This document shows positions 41,490-50,466 of a stretch of 64,000 bases of DNA, piece after piece; positions within the stretch are counted from its first letter, which is position 1; every line of letters begins with the position of its first letter. The stretch covers positions 768,638 through 832,637 of the forward strand of contig CP166130.1 in the NCBI GenBank assembly GCA_041228335.1. The letters are read 5' to 3'. A model generated the notes under the pieces. That model searched no databases. It was not told the origin of the DNA and worked only from the letters and a program-made list of their open reading frames with translations. This stretch comes from Alphaproteobacteria bacterium LSUCC0684 (lineage in GTDB: Bacteria; Pseudomonadota; Alphaproteobacteria; Puniceispirillales; UBA1172). A program made the position numbers and the translations under genes.

Positions 41490-42689
41490 TTATCTTGCCC
41501 CCGTGATGGATGTTTCGATTAATTGCTGGATTTCTGATGCGGTTGCCTGGCGCGGGTTGGTCCCCGCGGCACTGTCAAGAAGCGCCTTGTGTGAGATGCG
41601 TTCCGCGCAGTCGAGCGGCACGCCAATCTCTTCCAGTCCTTTCGGGATGCCGATTTCATCAAGCAGGCGCTCAACTTCGGCGATGAAGGCATCGACGGAA
41701 TATTCCTCCATGCCCATGGCCTGGGCCATCCTTTGGGTTTTATCTTCAAGCCCCGGCAGATTGAACCGCAGAACCACCGGCAGAACGATGGCATTGGTAA
41801 GCCCGTGCTGGGTGTCATATTCCGCCCCGACCATATGGGAGATGGCGTGAACCATGCCCAGCCCCTTGGCAAAGGCAATCCCGGCAAGGCAGGAGCCAAC
41901 CAGCATCCCGCCGCGTGCCGCCAGATTGCCCGGCTCTTTCATCACCACAGGCAGCCATCGCCGGATCAGGTGGAGGCCTTCCAGCGCCATGGCATCGCAG
42001 AGGGGATGAAACCCGGGAACGATATAGGCCTCGATTGCATGCGTCATGGCATCAGCCCCGGTCCAGGCGGTCAGGTGCGGCGGCAGCCCGGCGGTAAGTT
42101 CCGGGTCCAGCAGCGCCAGCACGGGGCTGTATTCGGGATGGCAGATACAGAATTTCATCCCTTTTCCGGTATGGGTCACCATGGCCGTGCCTTCGGTTTC
42201 GGCACCGGTTCCGGCGGTGGTGGGGATGGTGATAAGTTTGGGAAAAGCCTGATCGGCGCGGATTTCCGGGGCCGGGAGTTCCCATTCGAAATCCCAGAGA
42301 TCGAAATCGTTATGGGCCGTGAGCCCGATGGATTTGCCGCCATCCATCGCACTGCCACCGCCGATGGCGATGACGGCGTCATGGCCGCCGGTCAGAAAGG
42401 CATCCTTGCCGGCGCCGATTTCATCATCGCGGGGGTTTGGGGAAATTTCGGCAAAAACAGCAGATTTCAACCGGGCGTGCCTGAGATGCTCCCGGGTCTC
42501 AGAGATGAACGGCAGATCGCGGCTTCCCCGGTCGGTGACGATGAGCGGGTTTGAAATGCCAAGCGTGATGCAATGCGCACCGATTTCAGCAAGCCGCCCC
42601 GGCCCATAGGCAATCGGCACCGGAAATGCCCAGTCCTGCGATATCAGCATATCGGCTTCGGTTGTCTTGATGGATGCGTCGCTGTTCAT
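41490..42689 (-). CDS. Iron-containing alcohol dehydrogenase
   Basis: 399 residues. IAIGGGSAMDGGKSIGL is the NAD-binding turn of the Fe-ADH family, and the metal ligands appear as Asp and His in TGADAMTHAIEAY, His in KGLGMVHAISHM and His in DTQHGL. ATG 42689 is preceded by AAGGGGGG; the longer open frame upstream runs into the divergent gene's promoter and is not protein-like. Operon with the aldehyde dehydrogenase. Confidence 0.92.
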   Translation of the reverse strand: MNSDASIKTTEADMLISQDWAFPVPIAYGPGRLAEIGAHCITLGISNPLIVTDRGSRDLPFISETREHLRHARLKSAVFAEISPNPRDDEIGAGKDAFLTGGHDAVIAIGGGSAMDGGKSIGLTAHNDFDLWDFEWELPAPEIRADQAFPKLITIPTTAGTGAETEGTAMVTHTGKGMKFCICHPEYSPVLALLDPELTAGLPPHLTAWTGADAMTHAIEAYIVPGFHPLCDAMALEGLHLIRRWLPVVMKEPGNLAARGGMLVGSCLAGIAFAKGLGMVHAISHMVGAEYDTQHGLTNAIVLPVVLRFNLPGLEDKTQRMAQAMGMEEYSVDAFIAEVERLLDEIGIPKGLEEIGVPLDCAERISHKALLDSAAGTNPRQATASEIQQLIETSITGAR

Positions 42690-42818
42690 TTGACCCCCCT
42701 TGAACACCATGCTTTCCGAACATGACTTGAATTTACTATTGCACAACCACCATCGCCCAGTAAAAAATAAAATCCTACCTTGCTTTTGCATGTATTTCAC
42801 CGGTGGAAGGATATTCCC

Positions 42819-43781
42819 ATGAAAATTGCCATTCTTGATGACTGGACGCAGGACGCGGCGAAATCCGCTGACTGGCAGCGCCTCGGCAGTGAACATGAAG
42901 TGGAAATCTTTACCGATACCGTCTCAGGGCAGGCGTTGATCAAGAGGCTTCAGGATGCCGATATCATCTGCGCCATGCGGGAACGCACATCCTTTTCCCG
43001 CGAGGTCATTGAAAGCCTGCCAAAACTAAAGGCCATCATCACCAGCGGCATGCGCAACGCGGCGATTGATCTTGCGGCCTGTGATGCGGCCGGCATCGTT
43101 GTCAGCGGGACGGATTCCCCGGGCCATGCCACCGCCGAACTGGCCATGACCCTGATCGGGGCGCTGGCCCGCCAGATCGTGCCCAACGCCAATTCGATGC
43201 AAAATGGCGCATGGCAGATCACGGCAGGACGTGATCTTAAAGGCGCAAGGCTCGGGATTCTCGGGCTTGGGCGTCTCGGAACAGCGGTGGCGAAACTGGG
43301 GCAGGCTTACGGGATGAATGTGCAGGCCTGGTCGCAGAACCTCACCCCTGAACGGGCCGCAGAAGAAGGGGTGATCTATTGCGAAAAGGATAACTTCTTC
43401 GCTTCATCGGATTTTATTTCGATCCATCTCAAACTGTCGGCGCGGGTGGTCGGGCTGGTGGGTGCGCCTGAACTTGCCCTCATGAAGCCGACATCCTTTC
43501 TGGTCAATACCTCACGGGCACCTATTGTCGATCAGTCGGCGCTGATCACGGCGCTGGAAGAAGGCCGGATTGCCGGGGCGGCGCTCGATGTCTATGACAC
43601 CGAACCCCTGCCCGCAGAAGACAGGTTGAGGTCCGTGCCCAATCTCATCCTCACCCCGCATATCGGCTATGTCACCGAAGAGACGATGCAGGTCTTCCAT
43701 GGCCAGATGCTCGAATCGGTTGAAGCATTTCTGGCAGGAAAGCCTGTCCGCCTGCTGAGTTCCGCCTCAACCGCGGGATGA
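42819..43781 (+). CDS. D-2-hydroxyacid dehydrogenase (NAD-dependent)
   Basis: 320 residues: Rossmann motif GLGRLGTAVAKLG near 150, SRAPIVD (catalytic Arg region near 235), LDVYDTEPLP (Glu) and LTPHIGYV (catalytic His). Reduces a 2-keto acid or oxidises a D-2-hydroxyacid. GGAAGGA is 8 bases before ATG 42819. Divergent from the Fe-ADH gene by 129 bases; its end overlaps the convergent helicase gene by 15 bases. Confidence 0.92.
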   Translation: MKIAILDDWTQDAAKSADWQRLGSEHEVEIFTDTVSGQALIKRLQDADIICAMRERTSFSREVIESLPKLKAIITSGMRNAAIDLAACDAAGIVVSGTDSPGHATAELAMTLIGALARQIVPNANSMQNGAWQITAGRDLKGARLGILGLGRLGTAVAKLGQAYGMNVQAWSQNLTPERAAEEGVIYCEKDNFFASSDFISIHLKLSARVVGLVGAPELALMKPTSFLVNTSRAPIVDQSALITALEEGRIAGAALDVYDTEPLPAEDRLRSVPNLILTPHIGYVTEETMQVFHGQMLESVEAFLAGKPVRLLSSASTAG

Positions 43782-45362
43782 TTTTTTTGACCTCTTGAGG
43801 CGACCAAACCCGCCGGGTTTTCCGCGCTTCACCGAAGAGCGTCCGGCCTTTGCAGGGTTCCTTGCCTTTGATGATTTTCCAGGTTTATGGGGCTTTGCCG
43901 CCCGGTCTTTGCCAGGTGATGGTTTTTTGCGGCCGGGTTTTGCTTCGGTCACCACCTTGGCAAAATCATCTTCCGCCGCATGCCGGGGTCTCTTATCCGG
44001 CGTTTTGCCTTTGCGCGGGTTGGGGCGAGGAGCATCAGGCCTGGCTGATCGCTCCTGTCGTGATTTATCGCGTCTTGGTCTTGCCGGTTGCTCAGGTTTC
44101 CGGCGCTGCCGTGCCGGAGGACGGGCGCGCGCTGATCTGTTGCCGGATACGGACACATCATCCACTTGCCTGCCTTCGGCATCCGTGATGACCATCCGCT
44201 CTCCAGCGATGGCAAGGATGGGGCGAAGCTTGCGGGTTTCATCCGGGGCGCAGAACGAAACCGCAAGGCCCGTCAGCCCGGCGCGTCCTGTTCGCCCGAT
44301 ACGGTGAACATAGGTCTCCGGCGTATCGCTCAGATCGAAATTGACGACGAGACCGATGCCGGCAACATCAATACCGCGGGCGGCGACGTCGGTGGCGATC
44401 AGGGCCCTCAGATCACCGCGGCGAAACTTGTTCAGCACTTTCTGGCGGATGCGCTGGTTCATGTCGCCATGCAGGGCGTCGATCGCAAAACCGCGCGTGG
44501 CCATGTTGCTTGCCAGCATATCGGCGCGTCGTTTGGTGCGGACAAAGACAAGGACCTGCTCATCGGGGTGATTGCCAAGCAATTCTGCAAGCGCCTGTCC
44601 CTTTTCCTTTTCCGGCATCAGGATGGTGCGCTGATTGATCTTATCGGCGATATTGCCCGATTGCGGGGCTTTGACTTCAACAGGGTCCGTCAGGAATTCA
44701 GCGGTGAGTTTCCGGATCTCCTGGGGCATGGTCGCGGAAAACAGCATCGTCTGGTGATGATCTGGCAAGGCGGCGGATATCCGCTTCATCGCCGGATAAA
44801 AGCCGAGATCAAGCATGTGATCGGCTTCATCGAGCACGAAATGCGAAATTGCATCAAGCTGGATAACCCCGCGTTTCATCAGATCTTCAAGACGTCCCGG
44901 CGTGGCGATGACAATGTCAACACCGCGCCGTAACCCGCCTATCTGCTCATCGTATCGAGCGCCGCCGAATACCGCCAGATGACGCAGGTTGAGATCCATC
45001 ACCAGTTTGCGGGTATTGTCGCGCAGCTGGTTGGCAAGCTCCCGGGTCGGCGCAAGGATCAGCGCCCGAGGCGATTGGCCGGGACGAACAGGCTCGCCCA
45101 CCATCAGATGCGTGATGATCGGCAAAAGAAAGGCGGCGGTCTTGCCGGTACCTGTCTGGGCAAGCCCGGCAAGATCACGGCCTTCAAGCAGGGCAGGGAT
45201 CGCCATGAGTTGAATAGGTGTGGGTGTGATAAAGGATTCTTTTGACAGGGTCTCAAGGAGTTGGGCGGGAAGCCCGAAATCAGCAAAGGTTTCGATACGG
45301 GTCTGATCGGGTGTGTGGCTCCAGGCTGCCGGTTGAGCAGGAGCGTGATTTTTTTCTGACAT
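43767..45362 (-). CDS. DEAD-box RNA helicase (RhlE-like)
   Basis: 531 residues. Motifs run in order: Q-motif FITPTPIQ, AQTGTGKTA (I), PTRELA (Ia), TPGR (Ib), DEAD (II), SAT (III), RGIDV (V) and HRIGRTGR (VI). The last 120 residues are a basic, Pro/Arg/Lys-rich tail expected to bind RNA and aid ribosome or mRNA remodelling. Monocistronic, convergent with the hydroxyacid dehydrogenase. Confidence 0.95.
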   Translation of the reverse strand: MSEKNHAPAQPAAWSHTPDQTRIETFADFGLPAQLLETLSKESFITPTPIQLMAIPALLEGRDLAGLAQTGTGKTAAFLLPIITHLMVGEPVRPGQSPRALILAPTRELANQLRDNTRKLVMDLNLRHLAVFGGARYDEQIGGLRRGVDIVIATPGRLEDLMKRGVIQLDAISHFVLDEADHMLDLGFYPAMKRISAALPDHHQTMLFSATMPQEIRKLTAEFLTDPVEVKAPQSGNIADKINQRTILMPEKEKGQALAELLGNHPDEQVLVFVRTKRRADMLASNMATRGFAIDALHGDMNQRIRQKVLNKFRRGDLRALIATDVAARGIDVAGIGLVVNFDLSDTPETYVHRIGRTGRAGLTGLAVSFCAPDETRKLRPILAIAGERMVITDAEGRQVDDVSVSGNRSARARPPARQRRKPEQPARPRRDKSRQERSARPDAPRPNPRKGKTPDKRPRHAAEDDFAKVVTEAKPGRKKPSPGKDRAAKPHKPGKSSKARNPAKAGRSSVKRGKPGGFGRLKRSKKSSRG

Positions 45363-45580
45363 GAACGTGTTTTCTAGCGCGCTGGCTTCTCATGGCTATG
45401 TATCGCCACTCAAAGGGCAGCATAACTCCGGCGTTACATGCGCCTTTCCCTTGAGGATGTCAATCCATGTCTGGTCCTGTACACGGCCGGGATCGGGCTT
45501 CAGGTGATTTTAAGTGTAATAATCTCATCCTTGCACTAGTATTTCCGGAAACAGGACAGGTTGGGGAGTGACTGAAAAAG

Positions 45581-46834
45581 ATGACTGGCGTGCTTGCGAA
45601 TACTTCTGTGAATGGTGACCGGCTCTGGCAGAGCCTGATGGAGATGGCAAAGATCGGCCCCGGTGTTGCCGGCGGCAATAACAGGCAGACGCTTACCGAT
45701 GCGGATAGCGAAGCCCGGCATCTTTTCATGAAATGGTGCGAGGATGCGGGCATGTCTGTCACGATTGACCAGATGGGCAATATGTTCGCACGTCACGAGG
45801 GGAGTGACCCTGATGCTTTGCCCATCATGGTAGGCAGCCATCTCGACACCCAGCCGACCGGCGGCAAATATGATGGTGTTCTTGGGGTTTTGGCAGGACT
45901 TGAAATCATCCGGAGCATCAAGGAGTCCGGCATAAAGACACGTCACCCGATCGAAGTCGTCAACTGGACCAATGAAGAAGGGTGCAGGTTTTCGCCTCCC
46001 ATGATGTCGTCGGGGGTTTTTTCGGGCATTTATGATTTGGACTGGGCCTATGACCGCACCGATAATGATGGGGTTCGCTTTGGGGATGAGCTCAAGCGTA
46101 TCGGATGGATCGGGGATGAAAAGCCGGGCCAGCACCCGCTGAAAGCATATTTTGAGCTGCATATCGAACAGGGTCCTATTCTTGAAGGGGCGGATATTCC
46201 CATCGGGGTTGTTACCCATGGGCAAGGATCGATCTGGACACGAATAACCCTCAAGGGAAAAGAAGCGCATACCGGATCAACCCCGATGGACCGCCGCATA
46301 AATGCCGGCCTTGGCATGGCGCGCATCACAACGTTGGTGGATGATATCGCGCACGGCCATGCGCCTAATGCGGTGGGGGCTGTAGGGAGTTGTGAAATTT
46401 TTCCAAATTCCATCAACATAATTCCGGGGAAAGCTGTTTTTACCATCGACTTCAGAAGTCCTGACCCGAACAAGCTCAATTCCATGCAAGGTGAGCTGGA
46501 GAAGAAAAGCACTGAAATCGCTCGTGAAATCGGCCTTGAGATTGAGTTCGAGCAACTCAGCAAGGTTGCGCCGGTTGCTTTTGACCCTGAATGTGTGCGT
46601 CTTCTTTCAAATGCTGCAAAGTCACTTAATTATGAGTATCTGGAAATCGTGTCTGGTGCTGGTCACGATGCGTTCTGGGTCAGCAAGGTTGCGCCATCAG
46701 CGATGATCATGTGCCCTTGTGTTGATGGCCTTTCGCATAATGAGGCAGAGGAAATCAGCCCCGAATGGGCCGAGGCAAGCACGAATGTACTTTACCGTGC
46801 TGTTCTGGAACTGGCTGAAATCATTGGTGATTGA
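45581..46834 (+). CDS. M20-family Zn amidohydrolase (N-carbamoyl-L-amino acid / allantoate amidohydrolase type)
   Basis: 417 residues of the HyuC/AllC/beta-ureidopropionase group. Metal ligands are visible: His/Asp in VGSHLDTQPTGGKYDG, Glu pair in NEEGCRF, His in FELHIEQGP, and the last His in SHNEAEE. It would hydrolyse an N-carbamoyl amino acid or allantoate to free ammonia, CO2 and the amino compound. First gene before the dipeptide transporter (146-base gap). With the PuuE-type enzyme at 32210 it could form a two-step ureide route, although the genes are 12 kb apart. Confidence 0.88.
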   Translation: MTGVLANTSVNGDRLWQSLMEMAKIGPGVAGGNNRQTLTDADSEARHLFMKWCEDAGMSVTIDQMGNMFARHEGSDPDALPIMVGSHLDTQPTGGKYDGVLGVLAGLEIIRSIKESGIKTRHPIEVVNWTNEEGCRFSPPMMSSGVFSGIYDLDWAYDRTDNDGVRFGDELKRIGWIGDEKPGQHPLKAYFELHIEQGPILEGADIPIGVVTHGQGSIWTRITLKGKEAHTGSTPMDRRINAGLGMARITTLVDDIAHGHAPNAVGAVGSCEIFPNSINIIPGKAVFTIDFRSPDPNKLNSMQGELEKKSTEIAREIGLEIEFEQLSKVAPVAFDPECVRLLSNAAKSLNYEYLEIVSGAGHDAFWVSKVAPSAMIMCPCVDGLSHNEAEEISPEWAEASTNVLYRAVLELAEIIGD

Positions 46835-46980
46835 TGGTTCCGTCAATTCTTTGGATCTAAAGGCGCCTATTCTGATTGTGCCTGTGGAAAATTCATATTA
46901 GTATTTTAGAAGCTCTAAAAAATAATGTGGGCAAAACTAAGATGTGGCTGTTTGCGTATTGCCACATATGGAGGAACATA

Positions 46981-48567
46981 ATGAAGAAAATTTTAGCGTC
47001 GATCCTCTTTGCAGGATCGATTATTTTAAGTTCAATCTCGGCTCATGCTGAAAAATATGGCGGAACGCTCTCGTTCCTTGTTCAGCCTGAACCACCTACC
47101 CTGGCATCCTATGTGTCGACTTCAGGGCCAATCGGTCTTGTCATGCCGAAAGTCTATGAAGGGCTTTTTGATTACGATAATGATGGGAAAATGGTGCCCA
47201 TGCTCGCCGAAAGCTATTCGATCACTCCGGATGGCAAGACCGTGACCTTCAAGTTGCGCAAGGGCGTGAAGTGGCATGACGGCAAGCCTTTCACTTCGGC
47301 GGATGTCAAGTTCACGATTCTTGAAGTACTGAAAAAAGTTCATCCGCGCGGGCCGAATTCATTCCGTGAGGTCAGCAGCATCGATACGCCGGATGATCAT
47401 ACGGCGATCTTCAATCTGGATAATCCTGCACCATACATGATGCGGTCTTTTTCCGCGTATGAATCCCCGATCGTCCCCAAGCATCTTCTTGAAGGCCAGG
47501 ATGTCAAATCTGCTTCTCTGGCGAACAATCCTGTCGGAACAGGTCCGTTCAAATTTGTTGAGTGGAAGAAAGGCCAGTATATCCGCCTCGACAAGAATGA
47601 GAATTACTGGCAGGAGGGCCTGCCCTATCTTGACCGGATCGTCGGCAGATTCATCCCTGATGCGTCAACCCGGACAGCAGCAATGGAAAACGGGGAAGTT
47701 CTCTATGCTGCCTATAACGCGGTGCCGAATATTGATGCCGTTCGCCTCAAGGAACGCGACGATATCGATGTGACAACAGATGGCTATTCCATGATCAACC
47801 CGATGGCGTTGATTGAATTCAACACCAAGGAAGGACCGTTCGTTGATCCGGCCGTTCGCCGGGCCATTTCAACGGCCATTGATCGTCGTTTCATGATTGA
47901 TACGATTTTCTTTGGCTACGGCAAGCCGGCGACAAGTGCGCTCAGCAGCAACTTCAGCGCCACCAATCTGCATGCCCAGATGCCGAATTATCCTGAAAAG
48001 GGTGATGTGGGCGCGGCCAATGCAATTCTGGACAAGGCTGGGTACAAGAAAGACGGCAATGGCGTACGCATGAAAGCTGTGCTCGATATCATTCCTTATG
48101 GTGAAGACTGGCGCCGTGCCGGTGAATACCTGAAGCAGGCAATGGGCGATATCGGTATTCAGCTTGAGCTTCGTTACGAAGACGTGCCAACCTGGCTGAA
48201 GCGCGTTTATCACAATTATGACTTTGAGATGAACGTAAACTACTTCTACCAGCTGCCTGATCCGGTTCTGGGGGTCCATCGTCATTATGGTACCAACCAG
48301 ATTCGTCAGGGCACGCATTTCGTGAACTCATCACGGTACAGCAACCCGACTCTTGACGCACTGCTTGACTCCGGCTCAAAAGAGCCAGATGCCGCCAAGC
48401 GGACGGCTACATACAAGGAAATTCAGTCCATCCTTGCCAATGACATGCCGGTTGTTAACCTCTTTGAACTTCAGTTCCTGACGGTATACAACACCAAGCT
48501 CAAAGGTGCTTACGGGTCTGCAATGGGTGCATATGGCTCATTCAGAGAAGCCTATCTGGACGACTAG
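46981..48567 (+). CDS. dppA: Dipeptide/oligopeptide-type periplasmic binding protein (DppA-like)
   Basis: 528 residues with signal peptide MKKILASILFAGSIILSSIS, cleavage after AHA. The SBP family 5 fold is shown by VTFKLRKGVKWHDGKPFTSA. GGAGG stands 7 bases before ATG 46981, so the longer upstream frame is not used. Ligand could be a dipeptide or another amine or amide; the amidohydrolase upstream and the dimethylformamidase-like gene downstream point to an amide. Confidence 0.9.
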   Translation: MKKILASILFAGSIILSSISAHAEKYGGTLSFLVQPEPPTLASYVSTSGPIGLVMPKVYEGLFDYDNDGKMVPMLAESYSITPDGKTVTFKLRKGVKWHDGKPFTSADVKFTILEVLKKVHPRGPNSFREVSSIDTPDDHTAIFNLDNPAPYMMRSFSAYESPIVPKHLLEGQDVKSASLANNPVGTGPFKFVEWKKGQYIRLDKNENYWQEGLPYLDRIVGRFIPDASTRTAAMENGEVLYAAYNAVPNIDAVRLKERDDIDVTTDGYSMINPMALIEFNTKEGPFVDPAVRRAISTAIDRRFMIDTIFFGYGKPATSALSSNFSATNLHAQMPNYPEKGDVGAANAILDKAGYKKDGNGVRMKAVLDIIPYGEDWRRAGEYLKQAMGDIGIQLELRYEDVPTWLKRVYHNYDFEMNVNYFYQLPDPVLGVHRHYGTNQIRQGTHFVNSSRYSNPTLDALLDSGSKEPDAAKRTATYKEIQSILANDMPVVNLFELQFLTVYNTKLKGAYGSAMGAYGSFREAYLDD

Positions 48568-48579
48568 TCAGCCATGGAC

Positions 48580-48601
48580 GGGCCGGGGTTCTCCCCGGCC
48601 C
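48580..48601 (+). terminator. GC-rich intercistronic hairpin between dppA and dppB
   Basis: Perfect 9-bp stem GGGCCGGGG / CCCCGGCCC with a 4-base loop, 13 bases after the dppA stop and 44 before dppB. Very stable; a short T-rich stretch (TTTTTAT) comes about 20 bases later. Likely attenuates read-through. Confidence 0.65.
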
Positions 48602-48644
48602 GACTGCTCCTCTCTCCAAATTTTTATCCATAGAAATTCATAAA

Positions 48645-49631
48645 ATGATACGATCAAACAAGATCCTGAAATATGTTTTGAAAAGATTAGCCCAGGGTGT
48701 GCCGATCATTCTGGCGATTGTTGTTATCAATTTTTTTCTGTTGAATATGGCAGAAGGCGATGCCGTCGATGTGCTCGCGGGTGAGGCGGGTTCGGCAACA
48801 CCTGAATATATGGCAGAACTGCGCAAGAAATTTGGCCTTGATCAGCCTTTGCCGGTTCAACTGATGGTTTACCTCAAAAATGTGGTGATGCTTGATCTTG
48901 GCTATTCCTTTCGCCACGAGATGCCGGTGAACCAGTTGATTTTTGACCGTTTCGGGGCAACGGCCCTCTTGATGACCAGCACCATCATTCTCGCGGTCGG
49001 ATTTGGCATTCTGCTGGGTCTGCTGGCGGCCATGCGCCTCAATACATGGAAAGATGCGGTGATAACCGTCTTTGCCCTGATCACCTACGCCACCCCGCTA
49101 TTCTGGGTTGGCTTGATGATGATCGTGGTGTTTTCACTTAACCTTGGCTGGTTTCCCACCAGCGGCATGGAAAATGTCGCGGCGTTTTACGAGGGATGGG
49201 ATCGCGTTGTTGATATCGCTCATCACCTTGTTCTGCCGACCATAACCCTGTCCTTGTTCTATCTGGCCCTGTACACGCGGATGATGCGGGCATCAATGCT
49301 GGAACAATATGGCCAGGATTATGTTGTCACCGCCCGGGCGAAAGGCTTGACGGAACGGCGCATCACATTTGTCCATGTTCTCCGCAACGCCCTTCTTCCG
49401 GTGGTTACCATGGCCGGGGTTCAGGTTGGCGCCCTCATTGGCGGGTCGGTGATTGTGGAATCGGTCTTTGCCTGGCCGGGGCTCGGGATGCTGGCCTTTG
49501 AATCGCTCTTTGCCCGTGATCTCAATCTGTTGCTGGGGATTTTCCTGCTTTCTTCAATCCTTGTAGTGGCCGTCAATCTGGTGGTGGATATCATTTACTG
49601 CTTTCTTGATCCAAGAATCGAGGTGGATTGA
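48645..49631 (+). CDS. dppB: Dipeptide-type ABC permease (DppB-like)
   Basis: 328 residues, six membrane helices, DppB signature ASMLEQYGQDYVVTARAKGL (EAA loop) and VLRNALLPVVTMAGVQVG. No evident Shine-Dalgarno before ATG 48645. It follows the hairpin and is followed one base later by dppC. Confidence 0.92.
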   Translation: MIRSNKILKYVLKRLAQGVPIILAIVVINFFLLNMAEGDAVDVLAGEAGSATPEYMAELRKKFGLDQPLPVQLMVYLKNVVMLDLGYSFRHEMPVNQLIFDRFGATALLMTSTIILAVGFGILLGLLAAMRLNTWKDAVITVFALITYATPLFWVGLMMIVVFSLNLGWFPTSGMENVAAFYEGWDRVVDIAHHLVLPTITLSLFYLALYTRMMRASMLEQYGQDYVVTARAKGLTERRITFVHVLRNALLPVVTMAGVQVGALIGGSVIVESVFAWPGLGMLAFESLFARDLNLLLGIFLLSSILVVAVNLVVDIIYCFLDPRIEVD

Positions 49632-49632
49632 C

Positions 49633-50466
49633 ATGGCTGACTTCTGGAGCAGATACAAACGAAACCGGATGGCGGTTTTAGGCCTGTTCATCATCGCCTT
49701 GATCCTCATCATGGCATCGACGGCAAGCCTGTTTTACCCCGATGATCCGTTTCGCCTTGTTGGCAAGCCATTATCCGGCCCTTTTGAAAACGGCTTTCTG
49801 CTGGGTAGCGACTCGCTTGGCCGTGATGTCGCATCGGGAATTGTGCATGGCGCGAAAACCTCCCTTCTGATCGGATTGATAGCGACGCTTGTCTCGGTGT
49901 TTATCGGTATCTTTTTTGGTGCCTTTGCCGGGTATTATGGTGGCCGTCTCGATGATTTCCTGATGCGGGTGACGGAGATTTTTCAGACAATTCCATCCTT
50001 TATCTTTGCCATTCTGCTGGTGGCGATCATGAAACCTTCCATTTACAGTATTGTGATTGCCATTGCCGTGGTTTCCTGGCCCGGGGTTGCCCGGCTTGTT
50101 CGGGGGGAGTTTCTTTCGCTGAAAAATCGTGAATTTGTTCAGGCCTGCCATACCCTTGGCATGGATGATCTGCGGATCATGCTGAGGGAGATTCTGCCAA
50201 ACTGCCTGAGCCCGATCATCGTCATCGGCTCCCTGATGGTGGCAACGGCCATTCTGATAGAAAGCGGGCTTGCCTTTCTTGGTCTTGGCGATCCGAATAT
50301 CATGAGCTGGGGCTTCCAGATTGGCGCTGGACGGACCATGCTTCGTTCCGCCTGGTGGGTTTGCACATTTCCGGGAATTGCCATTCTGATTACGGTTCTG
50401 GCAATCAACCTGATTGGTGAGGGCCTTAACGATGCGCTCAATCCCCGTCTTAAGGAACGCCAATGA
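49633..50466 (+). CDS. dppC: Dipeptide-type ABC permease (DppC-like)
   Basis: 277 residues. LGSDSLGRDVASGIVHGAKT near residue 58 is the DppC N-terminal mark, REFVQACHTLGMDDLRIMLR the EAA loop. ATG 49633 lies one base after the dppB stop with AGGTGG upstream, and is preferred over an overlapping start. Its stop overlaps the ATPase start (ATGA). Confidence 0.92.
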   Translation: MADFWSRYKRNRMAVLGLFIIALILIMASTASLFYPDDPFRLVGKPLSGPFENGFLLGSDSLGRDVASGIVHGAKTSLLIGLIATLVSVFIGIFFGAFAGYYGGRLDDFLMRVTEIFQTIPSFIFAILLVAIMKPSIYSIVIAIAVVSWPGVARLVRGEFLSLKNREFVQACHTLGMDDLRIMLREILPNCLSPIIVIGSLMVATAILIESGLAFLGLGDPNIMSWGFQIGAGRTMLRSAWWVCTFPGIAILITVLAINLIGEGLNDALNPRLKERQ